A stretch of DNA of 64,000 nucleotides, from positions 1 through 64,000 of the forward strand of contig BEDY01000002.1 of the NCBI GenBank assembly GCA_002335605.1, read 5' to 3'. Position 1 is the stretch's first letter. Every line of letters starts with the position of its first letter. The stretch comes from Prillingera fragicola (Eukaryota; Basidiomycota; Tremellomycetes; Trichosporonales; Trichosporonaceae). The notes below the pieces were generated by a model. The model saw nothing but the letters and a program-made list of their open reading frames with translations, had not been told where the DNA came from and did not search any database. The position numbers were made by a program, and so were the translations under genes. Below are positions 10,677 to 21,644 of this stretch, in pieces.

Positions 10677-12605
10677 CTACCCTTGATGCTCGCGGTAGCA
10701 CAGTTGTCGCGTGCCCTTGGGTATGTCCAGCTTGATAATCTCATGTGGGAGATCCGTGACCGTCATAAGTAAGCCTGCCTCCAGGTGCCAGGCAATATGG
10801 CAGTGAAGGGGCCACACGCCGGGGTTGTCTGCAATGTACCGAATGACAGCATGGCCATGGGGCGGAACGACAAATGTGTCGCGGCGCATAGGGTCGGTCC
10901 TGTTGAGCTTTGTCGAGTCACCGTTAAACGCTCCTTTGCCTTGCGACATGATCCAGAACGAGTGGCCATGGAGGTGGAAAGGGTGCGTGCCAATATCCTT
11001 TGGCGCGTTGAATACGAGATCCACGGCAGTGATATCGTGAGAGACGACATTGTACTGGGACCCGATGACCTTATTGATGGCGTCCGTGTCGTCGGCATTG
11101 GACGCGTTAATCTTGTAAACTGCCGACTCGCCGTCCGGGAGAGGCTTCCACTTGTGGCTGTTGAACATCATGCCAATATCGCCACTGCTGTCCATGCCGG
11201 GACCATACTCGATAGTGTACTGGACAGTGGATAGGGGGGCCTCGAGAGGGACAGCAGAGGGAAAGTTGGTGTTAGGTCCAGCGTCCGCTTTGCCGTCTGC
11301 TACATCGGGGCCTGGGATGTTGGCGGGCATACCCTTGTGGCCCTTGTAACGGAGGACCCCAAGCGTGGTCTCGTTGAAGAACGGGCCCTTGAAGATGAGT
11401 GCCTCGGTCTCGAGTTTGTTGCGGATCCAGTAGGCACCGGGCTTTTGATCAAGCTTGACGAGGATGGAGTATCGGTGGCCGACATCAAGACTAAGAGTGG
11501 TAGCGGCGTATGGCTTGATAGATGTTCCATCGGCTTCAATGACGTGGAACGTGTGGTTGTCAATGCTGAATGTGAGCGGCACGAGCGAGCCGGTGTTGAC
11601 GAGTCGGATGCGGTACGTGTTGCCACCGACGAGGTCGACTTCATAGAAGTCGGTCGACTCTTTGCCGCACCAATTTGTGCCAGGATTGCCCTTGGTGGGG
11701 TAAAGGAATGCACACTTTGCCTGCGAGTGGCCATTGATAAGAGCGCCGTCCGGGCTTGGGTCGACTGGCCGTCGTCCGGTGGTAAAGACTGGCAGCTTGC
11801 TTGAGCGAGTGTTGTATAGGTCGCCAATCATGAGCGTCAGCTCATCATCATACTGATTTAGGCGGTGAGCGAGCTCGTTGGGCGAGTGCAAGATGATAGG
11901 ACCGTACATGCCGTCCGTATACTGCATGCCACGGTGACTGTGATACCACGCAGTGCCCATGTTCTGCGCGTACCAGATGTAGGTCGCATTCTTGCCTGGA
12001 GGAATACCACAACCGTTGAGCGACATTGTGCCGTCCATAAAGTTTGTACCGCGCTGCCACATGCCATGCCAGTGAATGGATGTGGAGTCGTGCTTGAGCT
12101 TGTTGTGTACGTTGATCACAATCTTGTCCCCAAAGTTAGCCTCGAGGATCGGGCCGGGACTGAGGCCGTTGATCGCAAGCATGTGCTTGTTGATTGCTCC
12201 GGGGGCGGCCATGACTTCCGTGATCTCCCAGTCAAAGTAGCGTGTCATTGGCGGGTCGTCGAGGTTGAACTTGCGGTTCGAGCCAAGCCAGCGGCCCTCG
12301 TCGCCGAGGCGCTCAGCACTGCTGAGCGTCACCAGCTCTGACTCTGGGACCTCTGCCGCAGACTGGACGGCACCTTGAGCGGCGAGACGATTCTTGTAGC
12401 AGGTCGCAGACAGGCCGCACAGGGCCAAGAGACTCGCACCAGCGACAACCGCGATCGTCCACGCCGTCAGTCGACGGCGGGCTTTATGGCGGGGCTCAGG
12501 AACTGTGACGGCGTCGCCGAGAAGAGGCACCTTGTCTTCGTACGATCCCATGTTATCGAGGATGGGAGAGGCCGCGCCGTCGCTCTCATATTGTTCCACG
12601 GTCAT
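10677..12605 (-). CDS. Multicopper oxidase (laccase/ferroxidase-like), type II membrane anchored
   Basis: This is an intronless frame of 642 residues. All four copper-binding blocks are present in order: HWHGMWQRG, WYHSHRGMQYTDG, HPFHLHGHSFWI and HCHIAWHLEAGL. These provide the ten histidines and one cysteine of the T1 and T2/T3 sites; the residue ten after the cysteine is leucine, as in many laccases and Fet3-type enzymes. Instead of a cleavable signal, the protein has a cytosolic stretch of about 45 residues, then a single hydrophobic helix (AWTIAVVAGASLLALCGL), so it is probably anchored with the catalytic part outside. The enzyme would couple one-electron oxidation of phenols or Fe(II) to reduction of O2. 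No ferrous permease gene is adjacent, so a ferroxidase role has no context support. Confidence 0.88.
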   Translation of the reverse strand: MTVEQYESDGAASPILDNMGSYEDKVPLLGDAVTVPEPRHKARRRLTAWTIAVVAGASLLALCGLSATCYKNRLAAQGAVQSAAEVPESELVTLSSAERLGDEGRWLGSNRKFNLDDPPMTRYFDWEITEVMAAPGAINKHMLAINGLSPGPILEANFGDKIVINVHNKLKHDSTSIHWHGMWQRGTNFMDGTMSLNGCGIPPGKNATYIWYAQNMGTAWYHSHRGMQYTDGMYGPIILHSPNELAHRLNQYDDELTLMIGDLYNTRSSKLPVFTTGRRPVDPSPDGALINGHSQAKCAFLYPTKGNPGTNWCGKESTDFYEVDLVGGNTYRIRLVNTGSLVPLTFSIDNHTFHVIEADGTSIKPYAATTLSLDVGHRYSILVKLDQKPGAYWIRNKLETEALIFKGPFFNETTLGVLRYKGHKGMPANIPGPDVADGKADAGPNTNFPSAVPLEAPLSTVQYTIEYGPGMDSSGDIGMMFNSHKWKPLPDGESAVYKINASNADDTDAINKVIGSQYNVVSHDITAVDLVFNAPKDIGTHPFHLHGHSFWIMSQGKGAFNGDSTKLNRTDPMRRDTFVVPPHGHAVIRYIADNPGVWPLHCHIAWHLEAGLLMTVTDLPHEIIKLDIPKGTRQLCYREHQG

Positions 12606-13157
12606 GGCGAGTGGTGAATGAGAGGATGAAGAACGGCAATGGAGTGACTACATAATGCCGCAGACTGTCACCGGATCGTCAACTATGCCTGGCACCTTCC
12701 GAAAGAGTACTGGGAATGACGACGACGATGGATTAGGATGTTGCTCGACGACCAAGGATTTCTAGAGGCCCAGGCCGGATGAGAGACGAGAGTATTACGT
12801 TTCTAGGGAATTGCAGTGGTTCGCGGTGCTCGGCAAACCAAGACGATATCCCGGCACCACACCCGGTCCTTTGTGATGATGATGCCGAACAGCTCGCCCA
12901 GCCACTGCAATGAAAGTACGGTTCCATCCACTGCCCTTGCTGGAACCTCTCCTGCATCCCAACATCGCCCAAGTGTCCATGTCAGGTTGTGTTGTTGGAA
13001 TCTCTGCCCTGTTCACTCCCACCATCATCCACCATGGGATCCGGCTCCTTATCAGTGATAACCCAGGGGGCACGTGACGTGCGCTTTGGACGCGCCACCC
13101 ACTACAGTCACACATCCATTCCATTTCATCCTCTTGGAGTAGCCACATCGACTCTCC
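12606..13157. promoter_or_regulatory. Divergent promoter region
   Basis: This 552-bp region lies between the divergent multicopper oxidase and the hypothetical gene starting at 13158. No TATA box is convincing. A CACGTG E-box-like hexamer occurs at about 13071-13076, roughly 85 bp before the + gene. Confidence 0.35.
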
Positions 13158-14143
13158 ATGACTAGCCCGCCGTCCGCCGAGTCCGCCGAGTCGTTACCAC
13201 GGCGAAACTGGGGCAAGTCTGCTCGATACATGCCAGACTTCAACAGGTTTGCGCCGCGAGATGTACGTGTTCGCGTTGGCGGACGCAACGCGAGCGGGAA
13301 GATTATTCGGGCCATGAACTCCAGCGACGACACCGTGTCATTTGACGACATCGATCAGCAGACATTCTCCGTTGCCGTGTTTGACAAGGTTCTACAGATG
13401 TGAGTTGGGTCACAGTGCGACATTGTGCAGCTGAGGAGCCTGCAGGGCGGCTTGTCCTGCCGCAGCTCTCTTCGTTGCGTCACGCTGGACACTACATGTG
13501 CAACGGTCGTCTAACGGCTGCACAGGAATGATGCCCAACGCATCCGAGCATCCATGATGGGGCGACCTGCCCGCCAAACCTACCAAGACTGGATCAACTG
13601 GCTTGATCTAGTGATCGAGACGGTCATGGAATGGGTGAGTTTTTTGCCCGGACGGGGCTTGTTGTGCGAGAGCTGAGACACGTCTAGGCCGCTCGCGACA
13701 CTCCCCAACTTAGCCACCACATCCAAGCACTTCGGTCCGACCCGCAGCCGCTCCACAACCTTGTCGTCGCTGGTATGGATCAAGTCTGGCAACAGGGCAC
13801 CGATACACGTGTGCGTCGTGGCCAGGAGCGTACACCCTTTTCCGAGGTCTACGAACTCTTTGGCCCCGATGTCTTTGAGCCCGATCAGCATGACCAACAG
13901 CTTGTGTGGCCTCGTGTATCATACAAACGGAAAGACCAACCATGCGGGTGGCTGGGCGAAGCTATCGCGGTCACGTGGATCGATGGCAAAGGGCAAGAGC
14001 GTGAGATGCCGGACGAGGAGTGGGCCATTGCCTACCGGGACGATATCATGAGCCAGCAGCACTTGTCACACTCTACACCCCAAACATCCTTCTCATCTCC
14101 CCTGTATTCGGCACCTCCACCGCTGTGTCACTCGGACGCCTAA
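13158..14143 (+). CDS. Hypothetical protein, no recognised domain
   Basis: Exons 13158-13399, 13526-13634 and 13688-14143 give 268 residues. Introns are 126 and 53 nt with GTGAGT donors, and both junctions keep a soluble, charged protein in frame. No membrane segment, signal peptide or catalytic motif is evident. The middle part is rich in Trp, Gln and Asp (for example TYQDWINWLDLVIETVMEW) and may form helices. The last 20 residues are Ser/Pro rich and weakly protein-like, so the true end could differ through an extra intron. I do not recognise the family; it may be restricted to Trichosporonales. Confidence 0.6.
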
Positions 14144-14897
14144 CCATCGGATTCGTCTGGATCCCCGAAGAGGGTCAAGGCGGTAACACAGATCAACGCA
14201 TCCGCCGACGACAGTCTCAAACCTCAGTTTCTTGTCTCTGCCGGCACCAAGCCGTGCTTGGCTGGCCGTGACAGCAAGGCCATCGGTGATGCGGAGACGT
14301 CCTGATGACCCCCTGTCAGTTTTTTTTTTTCTTTTGTGGCTCCAGCCGCAAGCAATGAGCTTGCGCTCGGTTCGCAACGCTGTCATGCTTGCGTTCGCGG
14401 TCATTGTAGCTTGTTCTTTGTTCCATGTATCCCATGCACCGCCTACTGCTATGGACTCTCGCGAAACGCAGCACTTCCCGCTGGATACCCGGCGTGCAGG
14501 TGGCAGAAACTGGCGTGAAGACAGAGCGCGAACCTTGCTCCGCACTCATGACCCAGATCCCATACGCTCAACAATGTGAGTGACACGGATTCCCCAGCTT
14601 AGACGGGAGTACCAGTAGCGGCATGCAGCGCGTTTTGAAAGCGACAATAGGGTAGGTATCACCCCTTTGCTCAGTACTTCTGAATAGGGCCATACTGCCC
14701 AAAGACGAAGGATTAGAAATGCATTGGTGGGTGACTGATACTGTGGAGCCCCCGATGCAGAGAGAGTGGACATGGCCGCCTTGTCCGCCGAAGTTGCCGA
14801 CGCCAACCGCCGCCCACCTTGTTGGTGTCATTCACATCCATCCTCTCATTCTCATCCTTCTCTCTGACTGCCTTTCCACACGAATCCCTACATTGAA
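14144..14897. other. Intergenic region before the Zn2Cys6 gene
   Basis: Apart from the doubtful small frame at 14355-14579, this 754-bp stretch has an 11-nt T run at about 14319-14331 and a pyrimidine-rich leader just before 14898. No CCGCGG element occurs here. Confidence 0.35.
14355..14579 (+). CDS. Doubtful small secreted or membrane protein
   Basis: This is a 74-residue frame whose first about 28 residues (basic start, then VMLAFAVIVACSLF) look like a signal peptide or anchor. The remainder is Arg-rich and polar. A GTGAGT donor at the very end (14576) may mean that the frame continues in another exon. There is no known family, and chance is a real possibility. Confidence 0.25.
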   Translation: MSLRSVRNAVMLAFAVIVACSLFHVSHAPPTAMDSRETQHFPLDTRRAGGRNWREDRARTLLRTHDPDPIRSTM

Positions 14898-17818
14898 ATG
14901 GACGACATCCACGTAGCACGACAACTGCGAAACTGCCAGGCATGCAAGAAACGAAAGATCAAATGCAAGTCTTCCCATCCTCCACACGTCATGGCCACTC
15001 AGTAGTGCTCCAGGCTGGGCCGCGGCAACCCCGTCGTCGCCTGGACAGCTCGTCATTGTCGTGGTTAGTCATCGTCACACACCTGCTGACAGCCTGACAG
15101 GTGATCGCAAGATTCCATGTATGTTCCTGAGTGCACTGAAGGCGTGCATGGCAGGACGGTGACAACCAGAAATGAGGCCGGTTGGTCGGATCCCCCCCCT
15201 CTGTTCTCGTTGTCACCGTTTGATGTGACTGTGCTGATTCTCCCAGGTGGACCATGCGCTATTCGCGGCGACGTCAAGGGGTGCACTGCCGGTGCATCCC
15301 AGATGGAAGACGGCGGGTACGGCGATGAGCCAGAGTGAGTTTATTCTCCTCCAGTGTTGAACTCTCTGACCACCCAGGGCGTATGTGTCGACAAAGGACT
15401 TCAAGCTCCTTGCCCAACGTGTAGCTCAGCTGCAAGCCAAGGTTGATGCCCTCGAGGCCGGCGTTGTCTCCGCGCCCGGCAGTAAAGTCAAGGTCCGCGC
15501 GACATCTACAAACCTCGACGACTCGCTAGCCACTGAAAAGGCAGAGGGCAGTGCCCCAACCTCTCCCCTGTCACCACGCACTGGCGTCGCTTCGCGCCGG
15601 CACGTCGGCGACGACGAAATGGTGTTTGCGCTTGAGGATCTGCATTTCCGGCACGGCGTCAATACGCTGCGTAACATTGATGCCTCACCTGGTGTGGGTA
15701 CCCACCGCCTCGATCCAGCGAGCATGGCATGGGGCGGCAGCGGGGTCGTGGGCGACGACGCGGGCAGTGTCCAGAGTCGCCTGACAGACGACCATCCGCT
15801 CGCGTTTCTCATCCCCCCAGACTCGGACTATCTCGCCATGGCACTACATGTGTTGCCCGACCAGCCAACTTGCGAGTTTCTCGTGCAGCAGTACTTTGGC
15901 AATCTCGAGTGGTTCCAGCGGGTAAGTTCTGCATTCTGTTGTCGCCCGAGTCATGCTAATGCCCGCAAAGTGTCTCCATTACCCAACCTTTTTCCGCCAA
16001 TGTCAGCACCTGTGGGCCCAAAAGGGGTCTATCCAAGGAACGTCAGAGATCTCACCCGACTTTGTCGTCACGTACATCATGGTCGTGTGCCTCGGCTTGC
16101 GCACGGCGGCCGACTCGCTGCCGGGAACGAGTGGGACGCTTGCGTTGCTGCTTGGAACCACAAACACACTGGCGTTGGCGGACAGGCTGTACCATGTGGC
16201 AGAGGTGAGTACACGAGTATTGAAGCTGCGCTGACCCGCCCAGGGGGTGCTGTGGTGTTCGCGCTTCATGCATCGCCAGACCTTTGAGTCCCTCCAGGCC
16301 ATCTCGCTCATGACAGTCTACGGCTTTGGCATGAGCGACGGTGCAGACGCGACATGGGCGCTGTGCGGTGCTGCTATCAAGATTGGCCAGAATCTCGGCC
16401 TCAACCGACTGGAAGACGAGGGACCGGACAAGCAGTGGGGCGCCGTTTGGGGCAGCAGGCTCAAGCGTGAGATGGGCCGGCGCGTGTGGTGGACCTTTGT
16501 GTCCTTGGACTGGGTGCATGCCGTGGCGCACGGTTCGACTTGTGAGTACTTGCTAGAGCAGCAGAGTGCTAATAGCAGACGCGGTACACCCATCGCAGAA
16601 CCAGACCGTTCTGCCTGCCAATCTGGACGACGAGCAGCTCGACGACGATGACGCGGAGCCGCAACCGCTGAGCGTGTACACGCCTATCAGCATGCAAATC
16701 TTTCGCCACAAGTTTGTCACTCTCTATCGCGAGATTACCGACCATATGGCGTCGCACGAGAGCCCGAGCTATGCGTTTATTATCAAGTGAGTCGACTAGA
16801 GTGGGCTTGTCTGACCAGCAGGATGGATGACCAGATTATCAATCTCGCCAAAAGCCTGCCCAAGCACTTTAGTGACCCCGAGCGGTTGCCCGAGGACGTG
16901 GATCAGACGCTGCTCCTTGACTCGATCTTTCTCAACCTCACCGCCAACACTCGTCTCGTGCGCCTACACCGCTACTTTTTCCTGCGTGGATACCAGGAGG
17001 CGCGCTACCGCCGCTCAAAGGAACGCTGCGTCCAGAGCTCAATGGCGGTGCTGCGACTCATTGAGCTTGCTACGCGACGTGCGCCAGTGTTGCTCAGCTC
17101 GTGGGTTGTGCTGTTCTACGCCTTTTCGGCAGCCGTGCCAGCCTGCATCGACCAGCTGTTTGAGCCTACGCCTGAGAAACGCGCCGCGCTCTTGCGCATT
17201 CTCGAGACATTCCGTGAACACAGCGAGGTCAGCCCCTCGGCGCGCAACAGTGTCTTTGTCATGGAGCGTCTGCTAGGTACGTCTACGACGGTCAAGCATC
17301 ACTAACCCGCACAGAAGTAGAAACTACCTTTCAGTCCCCAGCCGCCTCCACTGAACGCCCCTCAAAGCGTCGCCGCGGCACCGAGACGGACACGCCTGCT
17401 GGCACACCCCCTGGCCCACAGGGCGAGCTCCTCAAGACGACCATCAAGAACATTCTCGTAAGCTCATCCCTGTCATGTACAGAGCTGACATTAGCAATCC
17501 GCCGCCTTCACCCACACTGCCAAGGCCATCCCTCTCACAAATGCGCCGCAGCACCAGCCTCTGCCGCCGCACACGGAAGCGCCATCGTCGGCCGGGGGGG
17601 GGGCCTACACGCCCATGCTGTTCGACATGGGTCCGCCTACCTCGGGTCCGGCGGCCCAGCACCACGCTGTGCCGAGCAGCTACGACGCGCTCGCCCCGCC
17701 TGTCGGGGACTTGAGCCCTTTGGATCCCTCGGACCCGGCCTACCCTCTGCAGTCGCTATTGCACATGGGTGATATCCTGGATACGCTGTGGACGCAGACG
17801 GAGAATGTCTGGCATTAG
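14898..17818 (+). CDS. Zn2Cys6 fungal transcription factor
   Basis: Ten exons (14898-14964, 15101-15118, 15247-15334, 15378-15921, 15971-16204, 16244-16541, 16579-16786, 16822-17276, 17315-17457, 17495-17818) give 792 residues. Residues 13-41 form C-x2-C-x6-C-x5-C-x2-C-x8-C, the binuclear zinc cluster. The third and fourth cysteine codons are each split by an intron, and intron 1 needs a GC donor (T/GCAAGT). A coiled coil (LAQRVAQLQAKVDALEAGV) follows for dimerisation. The fungal_trans regulatory domain spans about residues 170-560, with LEWFQRCLHYPTFF at its start. The C-terminus is Pro/Ser-rich with a basic KRRR. Such factors usually bind paired CGG triplets as homodimers. It sits tail to tail with salicylate decarboxylase, so it is the obvious candidate regulator of the cluster; that link is inference. 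Confidence 0.88.
14965..15100 (+). other. GC-AG intron inside the zinc cluster
   Basis: The donor is T/GCAAGT, the canonical form for GC introns, and the acceptor is GCCTGACAG. Splicing creates the third zinc-ligand cysteine (T+GT) and a five-residue spacer to the fourth. No GT donor in the neighbourhood reconstructs the cluster. Confidence 0.75.
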
Positions 17819-18106
17819 TTGGTGCCGTAGTTGTTACTGTCATGTACGACGCAATGTGGCATGTCAATGTGTTCTAGTCTGATATGGCCTGACTATCGCA
17901 CGGCCTGACTATCTCTACTGTGACTATCTCTACTATAGAAGAGAGACATGTCCCGTGAGCGTGTCGTGGCGCGGAGTGGATCGTTGCCGCGTACGCCACG
18001 AAAGCCTTCTCGTTACAATGGCGGTACTTTGCACGAACAAGGCAATGAGACAATACTGCATGATGCCAACACTAGGTGTACAATGAACTACTCCCTTTCG
18101 CCACGC
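17819..18106. other. Convergent gap with short direct repeats
   Basis: This gap lies between the stops of the Zn2Cys6 gene and salicylate decarboxylase. Around 17886-17937 GGCCTGACTATC occurs twice and TGACTATCTCTACT twice, in overlapping direct repeats. Confidence 0.45.
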
Positions 18107-19165
<1,059 letters not shown>

Positions 19166-19278
19166 CTAGTTAAAGAGGTAAAGAGGTGAAAGCGGTTGAG
19201 AGTAGACGAGGGCTTGCTCGACTGATGAACTGCTTGAAAGAATGAAAGACACTCACTCTGCAGGCTCGCTCATTCTCA

Positions 19279-19284
19279 CTTATA
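19279..19284 (-). promoter_or_regulatory. TATA-like element, salicylate decarboxylase
   Basis: Minus-strand TATAAG, about 120 bp before the decarboxylase ATG and just inside the first CCGCGG (19321). Confidence 0.45.
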
Positions 19285-19494
19285 CACACCCCTGTACTGC
19301 ACCGTTGGGGGACACATGCCCCGCGGCGGTCAAGAGACACGGACCGGATGGCCCACGCACATGGCCGCCGTCTGCGTCATGTGCTGCCCACCTTGCCTAC
19401 TGTGACTGCACTCTTGCGCGCATGTCACCACCACGCCGAGGTCGTTCCCACGGCTCTGCCGCGGGGTGGAAGAGGTTACCAGGCTAAACCGCAG

Positions 19495-19511
19495 CCGCGG
19501 TGATGCCGCGG
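19495..19511. promoter_or_regulatory. Paired CCGCGG-N5-CCGCGG, decarboxylase promoter
   Basis: Two CCGCGG palindromes with a TGATG spacer. The same arrangement with spacer ATGGG lies at 21843-21859 before the hydroxylase. CCG/CGG half sites are what Zn2Cys6 dimers bind. Confidence 0.6.
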
Positions 19512-20294
19512 TTCGACCGGGGAGCACCATTTGTTGACAAGCTGCTGGATTCCGTGCCTGGCGGCTTCATCGGGGATGCCGAGATCACGTTGGCAGCTGT
19601 GACTTGCATGCCCCACTCCGAGCTCCGGACGGGTCAATGCTTCGGCCTCTGTATGCCGCGGGCGTGGATGAATGCAAAGGGTGTAAAAAGCGTGGGAGAG
19701 AGCTGTGCTGACGTGAGTTGGATGTGATGAGAAGGTGCCCAAGCGATGGAAGCAAAGGAACACAGCTGATAAGAGTTGGCGGGAGCAACATAGTAAACAA
19801 TATTTTATTATTGTCATCGTCCAACATGTCTACATGCCTGCAGTACAAACATATGTGCATGCACCGCACGTAGCAAGACTGGGAGTGGCGCAGATCAAAA
19901 GACCACTTTTCTTCGTTGACTCTGGAAGGGATTGTCTGCATCGTAACCCGGACATGTCAAATGACCGAGTGATGAGTGCGAACAGCTCAAGACAGTGCTT
20001 ACCGCCGGGCTATGCAGCATGCCTTGTTGACGTACAAGGGGTGCAAGATAACACTAGCATCATGTGCATGTGATGTGCAGAGTTAAACCTGGGAAGAATG
20101 GGCTAGAAGTGGGCTCAGCCTTGCGAATGAGCCTTACGGTGCAAGAACCTGATGGTTGTAACCGCGGAATGTGAGTAGCCCAGCATTCCTGGAATTGCTA
20201 AACGAGTGCAAGACCAATGACTTCATCTCATGTACAAACAATTTGGAGCACCATGCTAGACCTCATAAATCACAGAAAACCTTTGGAAACCATT

Positions 20295-21644
20295 TTACTT
20301 GAGAGTAGCCTTGGGGGCCTCGGGAGATTCGACCGAGAAAAGGTGCGAGTAGCTCTTGGCCTCAGAGGCAACGTGCTTGCGCATGTCGTACTCGTTCATC
20401 TCGTTGACGGTGAGCTTGCCCTCCTGAGCGGCAAGAGCAGCCTCGGGAGCAGTGAGCGAGGTGAAGCCGATGCGCTCGTTGAGGTTCTCGGTCGCACGGG
20501 CGGAAGCGGCCTGAACGCGAGTAGCGCGGGGCTTGCGAATGTGCTCGTAAAAGTCGAGGCCGGCCTCGACGTTGCCAGCAAAGTTGTAGTCCTTGGAGAA
20601 AATGAGGCCAAGGGCCGCAGCGTCCTCGAGGGCAGTGCAGGCGCCCTGCGACTGGTGGGGCATCATGGGGTGGGCGGCGTCACCGAGGAGGCAGGCCTTG
20701 CCCTTGTGCCACGAGGGGTAGGGCTGGTGGACGTACAGGCGCCAGGGCATGCGGTCGATCGAGTTCTTGATCAGGTCGGCGCACTGGGGGTCGAGACGGT
20801 CGTACATGCCGGCCATAATGTCCGAGACGGGGACTTCGGCGAAAGTGAAGCCCTCCTGGGTGTGGTTGGTGAGCTCGGTAGGCATGAAGCAGTAGAAGGA
20901 GACAACGTCGCCGCCAGAGCAGGGAGACATGACAATCTTGTAGTAGCGGTTGAGGTCACCCTTGGTGAAGCCGCCCCAGAACTGGATAGCGGGGTCGGTG
21001 GCGTCGGGCATGAGGCCAAGGCGCTTAATGTCTTCTGTCTTGACGTTGCAGCGGTAGCAGGTCTGGTTGGCCGAGCGGGTCTGGGGGATGACGCCAATCT
21101 CGCGACGGAGGACGGAACGGATACCGTCCGAGCCAATGATGAGGTCGGCCTTGACAACCTCGCCGTTCTCAAATTCGACGACGCCGTTCTCGTAGTCAAG
21201 CTTCTTCGCAATGTGGTCGACGACGACTGAGCAGGGCTCTCCGAGGCCGTCGGGCGAGGTCGCGCAGTCGAGCAGCATCTCGTGCATGTCGACGCGGTGG
21301 AACATGTAGTAAGGGATTCCCCACTGGTTCTCGTAGTTGTCGAGGTCGTACTGGTTAAGAATCTTTCCAGTGTCCCAGTCGCGCATGGTGAGCTTCATGA
21401 GCTCGACAGGCTTGCCGCGCTTAATGTCGACTCCCCACTCGCGAAGCCACTTGCCACCGTTGGCAGCGCATGAGATGGATGCACCGACCTCGACCTTGAA
21501 GTCACGGCGTTCGTAGATCGAGACCTTGTGGCCGGCGCGACGGAGCGATACCGCTGCAGCCATGCCACCGAGACCACCGCCGACAATGGCCACGTTGAGC
21601 TGCTTCCACTTGGCGCCACCATTGGGAGAAGGAGAGACAGTCAT
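20295..21644 (-). CDS. Salicylate hydroxylase (salicylate 1-monooxygenase), FAD-dependent
   Basis: This is an intronless frame of 449 residues starting MTVSPSPNGG. The three flavoprotein hydroxylase fingerprints are present: GGGLGG at residues 22-27 for the ADP part of FAD, ADLIIGSDGIRSVLR (DG motif), and CLLGDAAHPMMPHQSQGA (GD motif). Length and fingerprints fit the class A NAD(P)H-dependent monooxygenases that turn salicylate into catechol and CO2, as known from Trichosporon cutaneum. The start at 21644 puts the GxGxxG fold at the usual distance from the N-terminus; a longer in-frame extension has no ATG. It is soluble. It diverges from the MFS transporter gene across 1.2 kb with six CCGCGG elements. 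The closest alternative is another 2-hydroxybenzoate- or kynurenine-type hydroxylase. Confidence 0.88.
   Translation of the reverse strand: MTVSPSPNGGAKWKQLNVAIVGGGLGGMAAAVSLRRAGHKVSIYERRDFKVEVGASISCAANGGKWLREWGVDIKRGKPVELMKLTMRDWDTGKILNQYDLDNYENQWGIPYYMFHRVDMHEMLLDCATSPDGLGEPCSVVVDHIAKKLDYENGVVEFENGEVVKADLIIGSDGIRSVLRREIGVIPQTRSANQTCYRCNVKTEDIKRLGLMPDATDPAIQFWGGFTKGDLNRYYKIVMSPCSGGDVVSFYCFMPTELTNHTQEGFTFAEVPVSDIMAGMYDRLDPQCADLIKNSIDRMPWRLYVHQPYPSWHKGKACLLGDAAHPMMPHQSQGACTALEDAAALGLIFSKDYNFAGNVEAGLDFYEHIRKPRATRVQAASARATENLNERIGFTSLTAPEAALAAQEGKLTVNEMNEYDMRKHVASEAKSYSHLFSVESPEAPKATLK

Noticed and set aside
19509..19530. GGTTCGAC-like tRNA T-loop
   Set aside because: The stems around it do not pair and no acceptor or anticodon arm can be drawn; it is part of the CCGCGG cluster.
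20217..21230. 337-codon + frame
   Set aside because: Antisense shadow of salicylate hydroxylase; rich in Val/Leu/Gly because of codon bias of the real gene.
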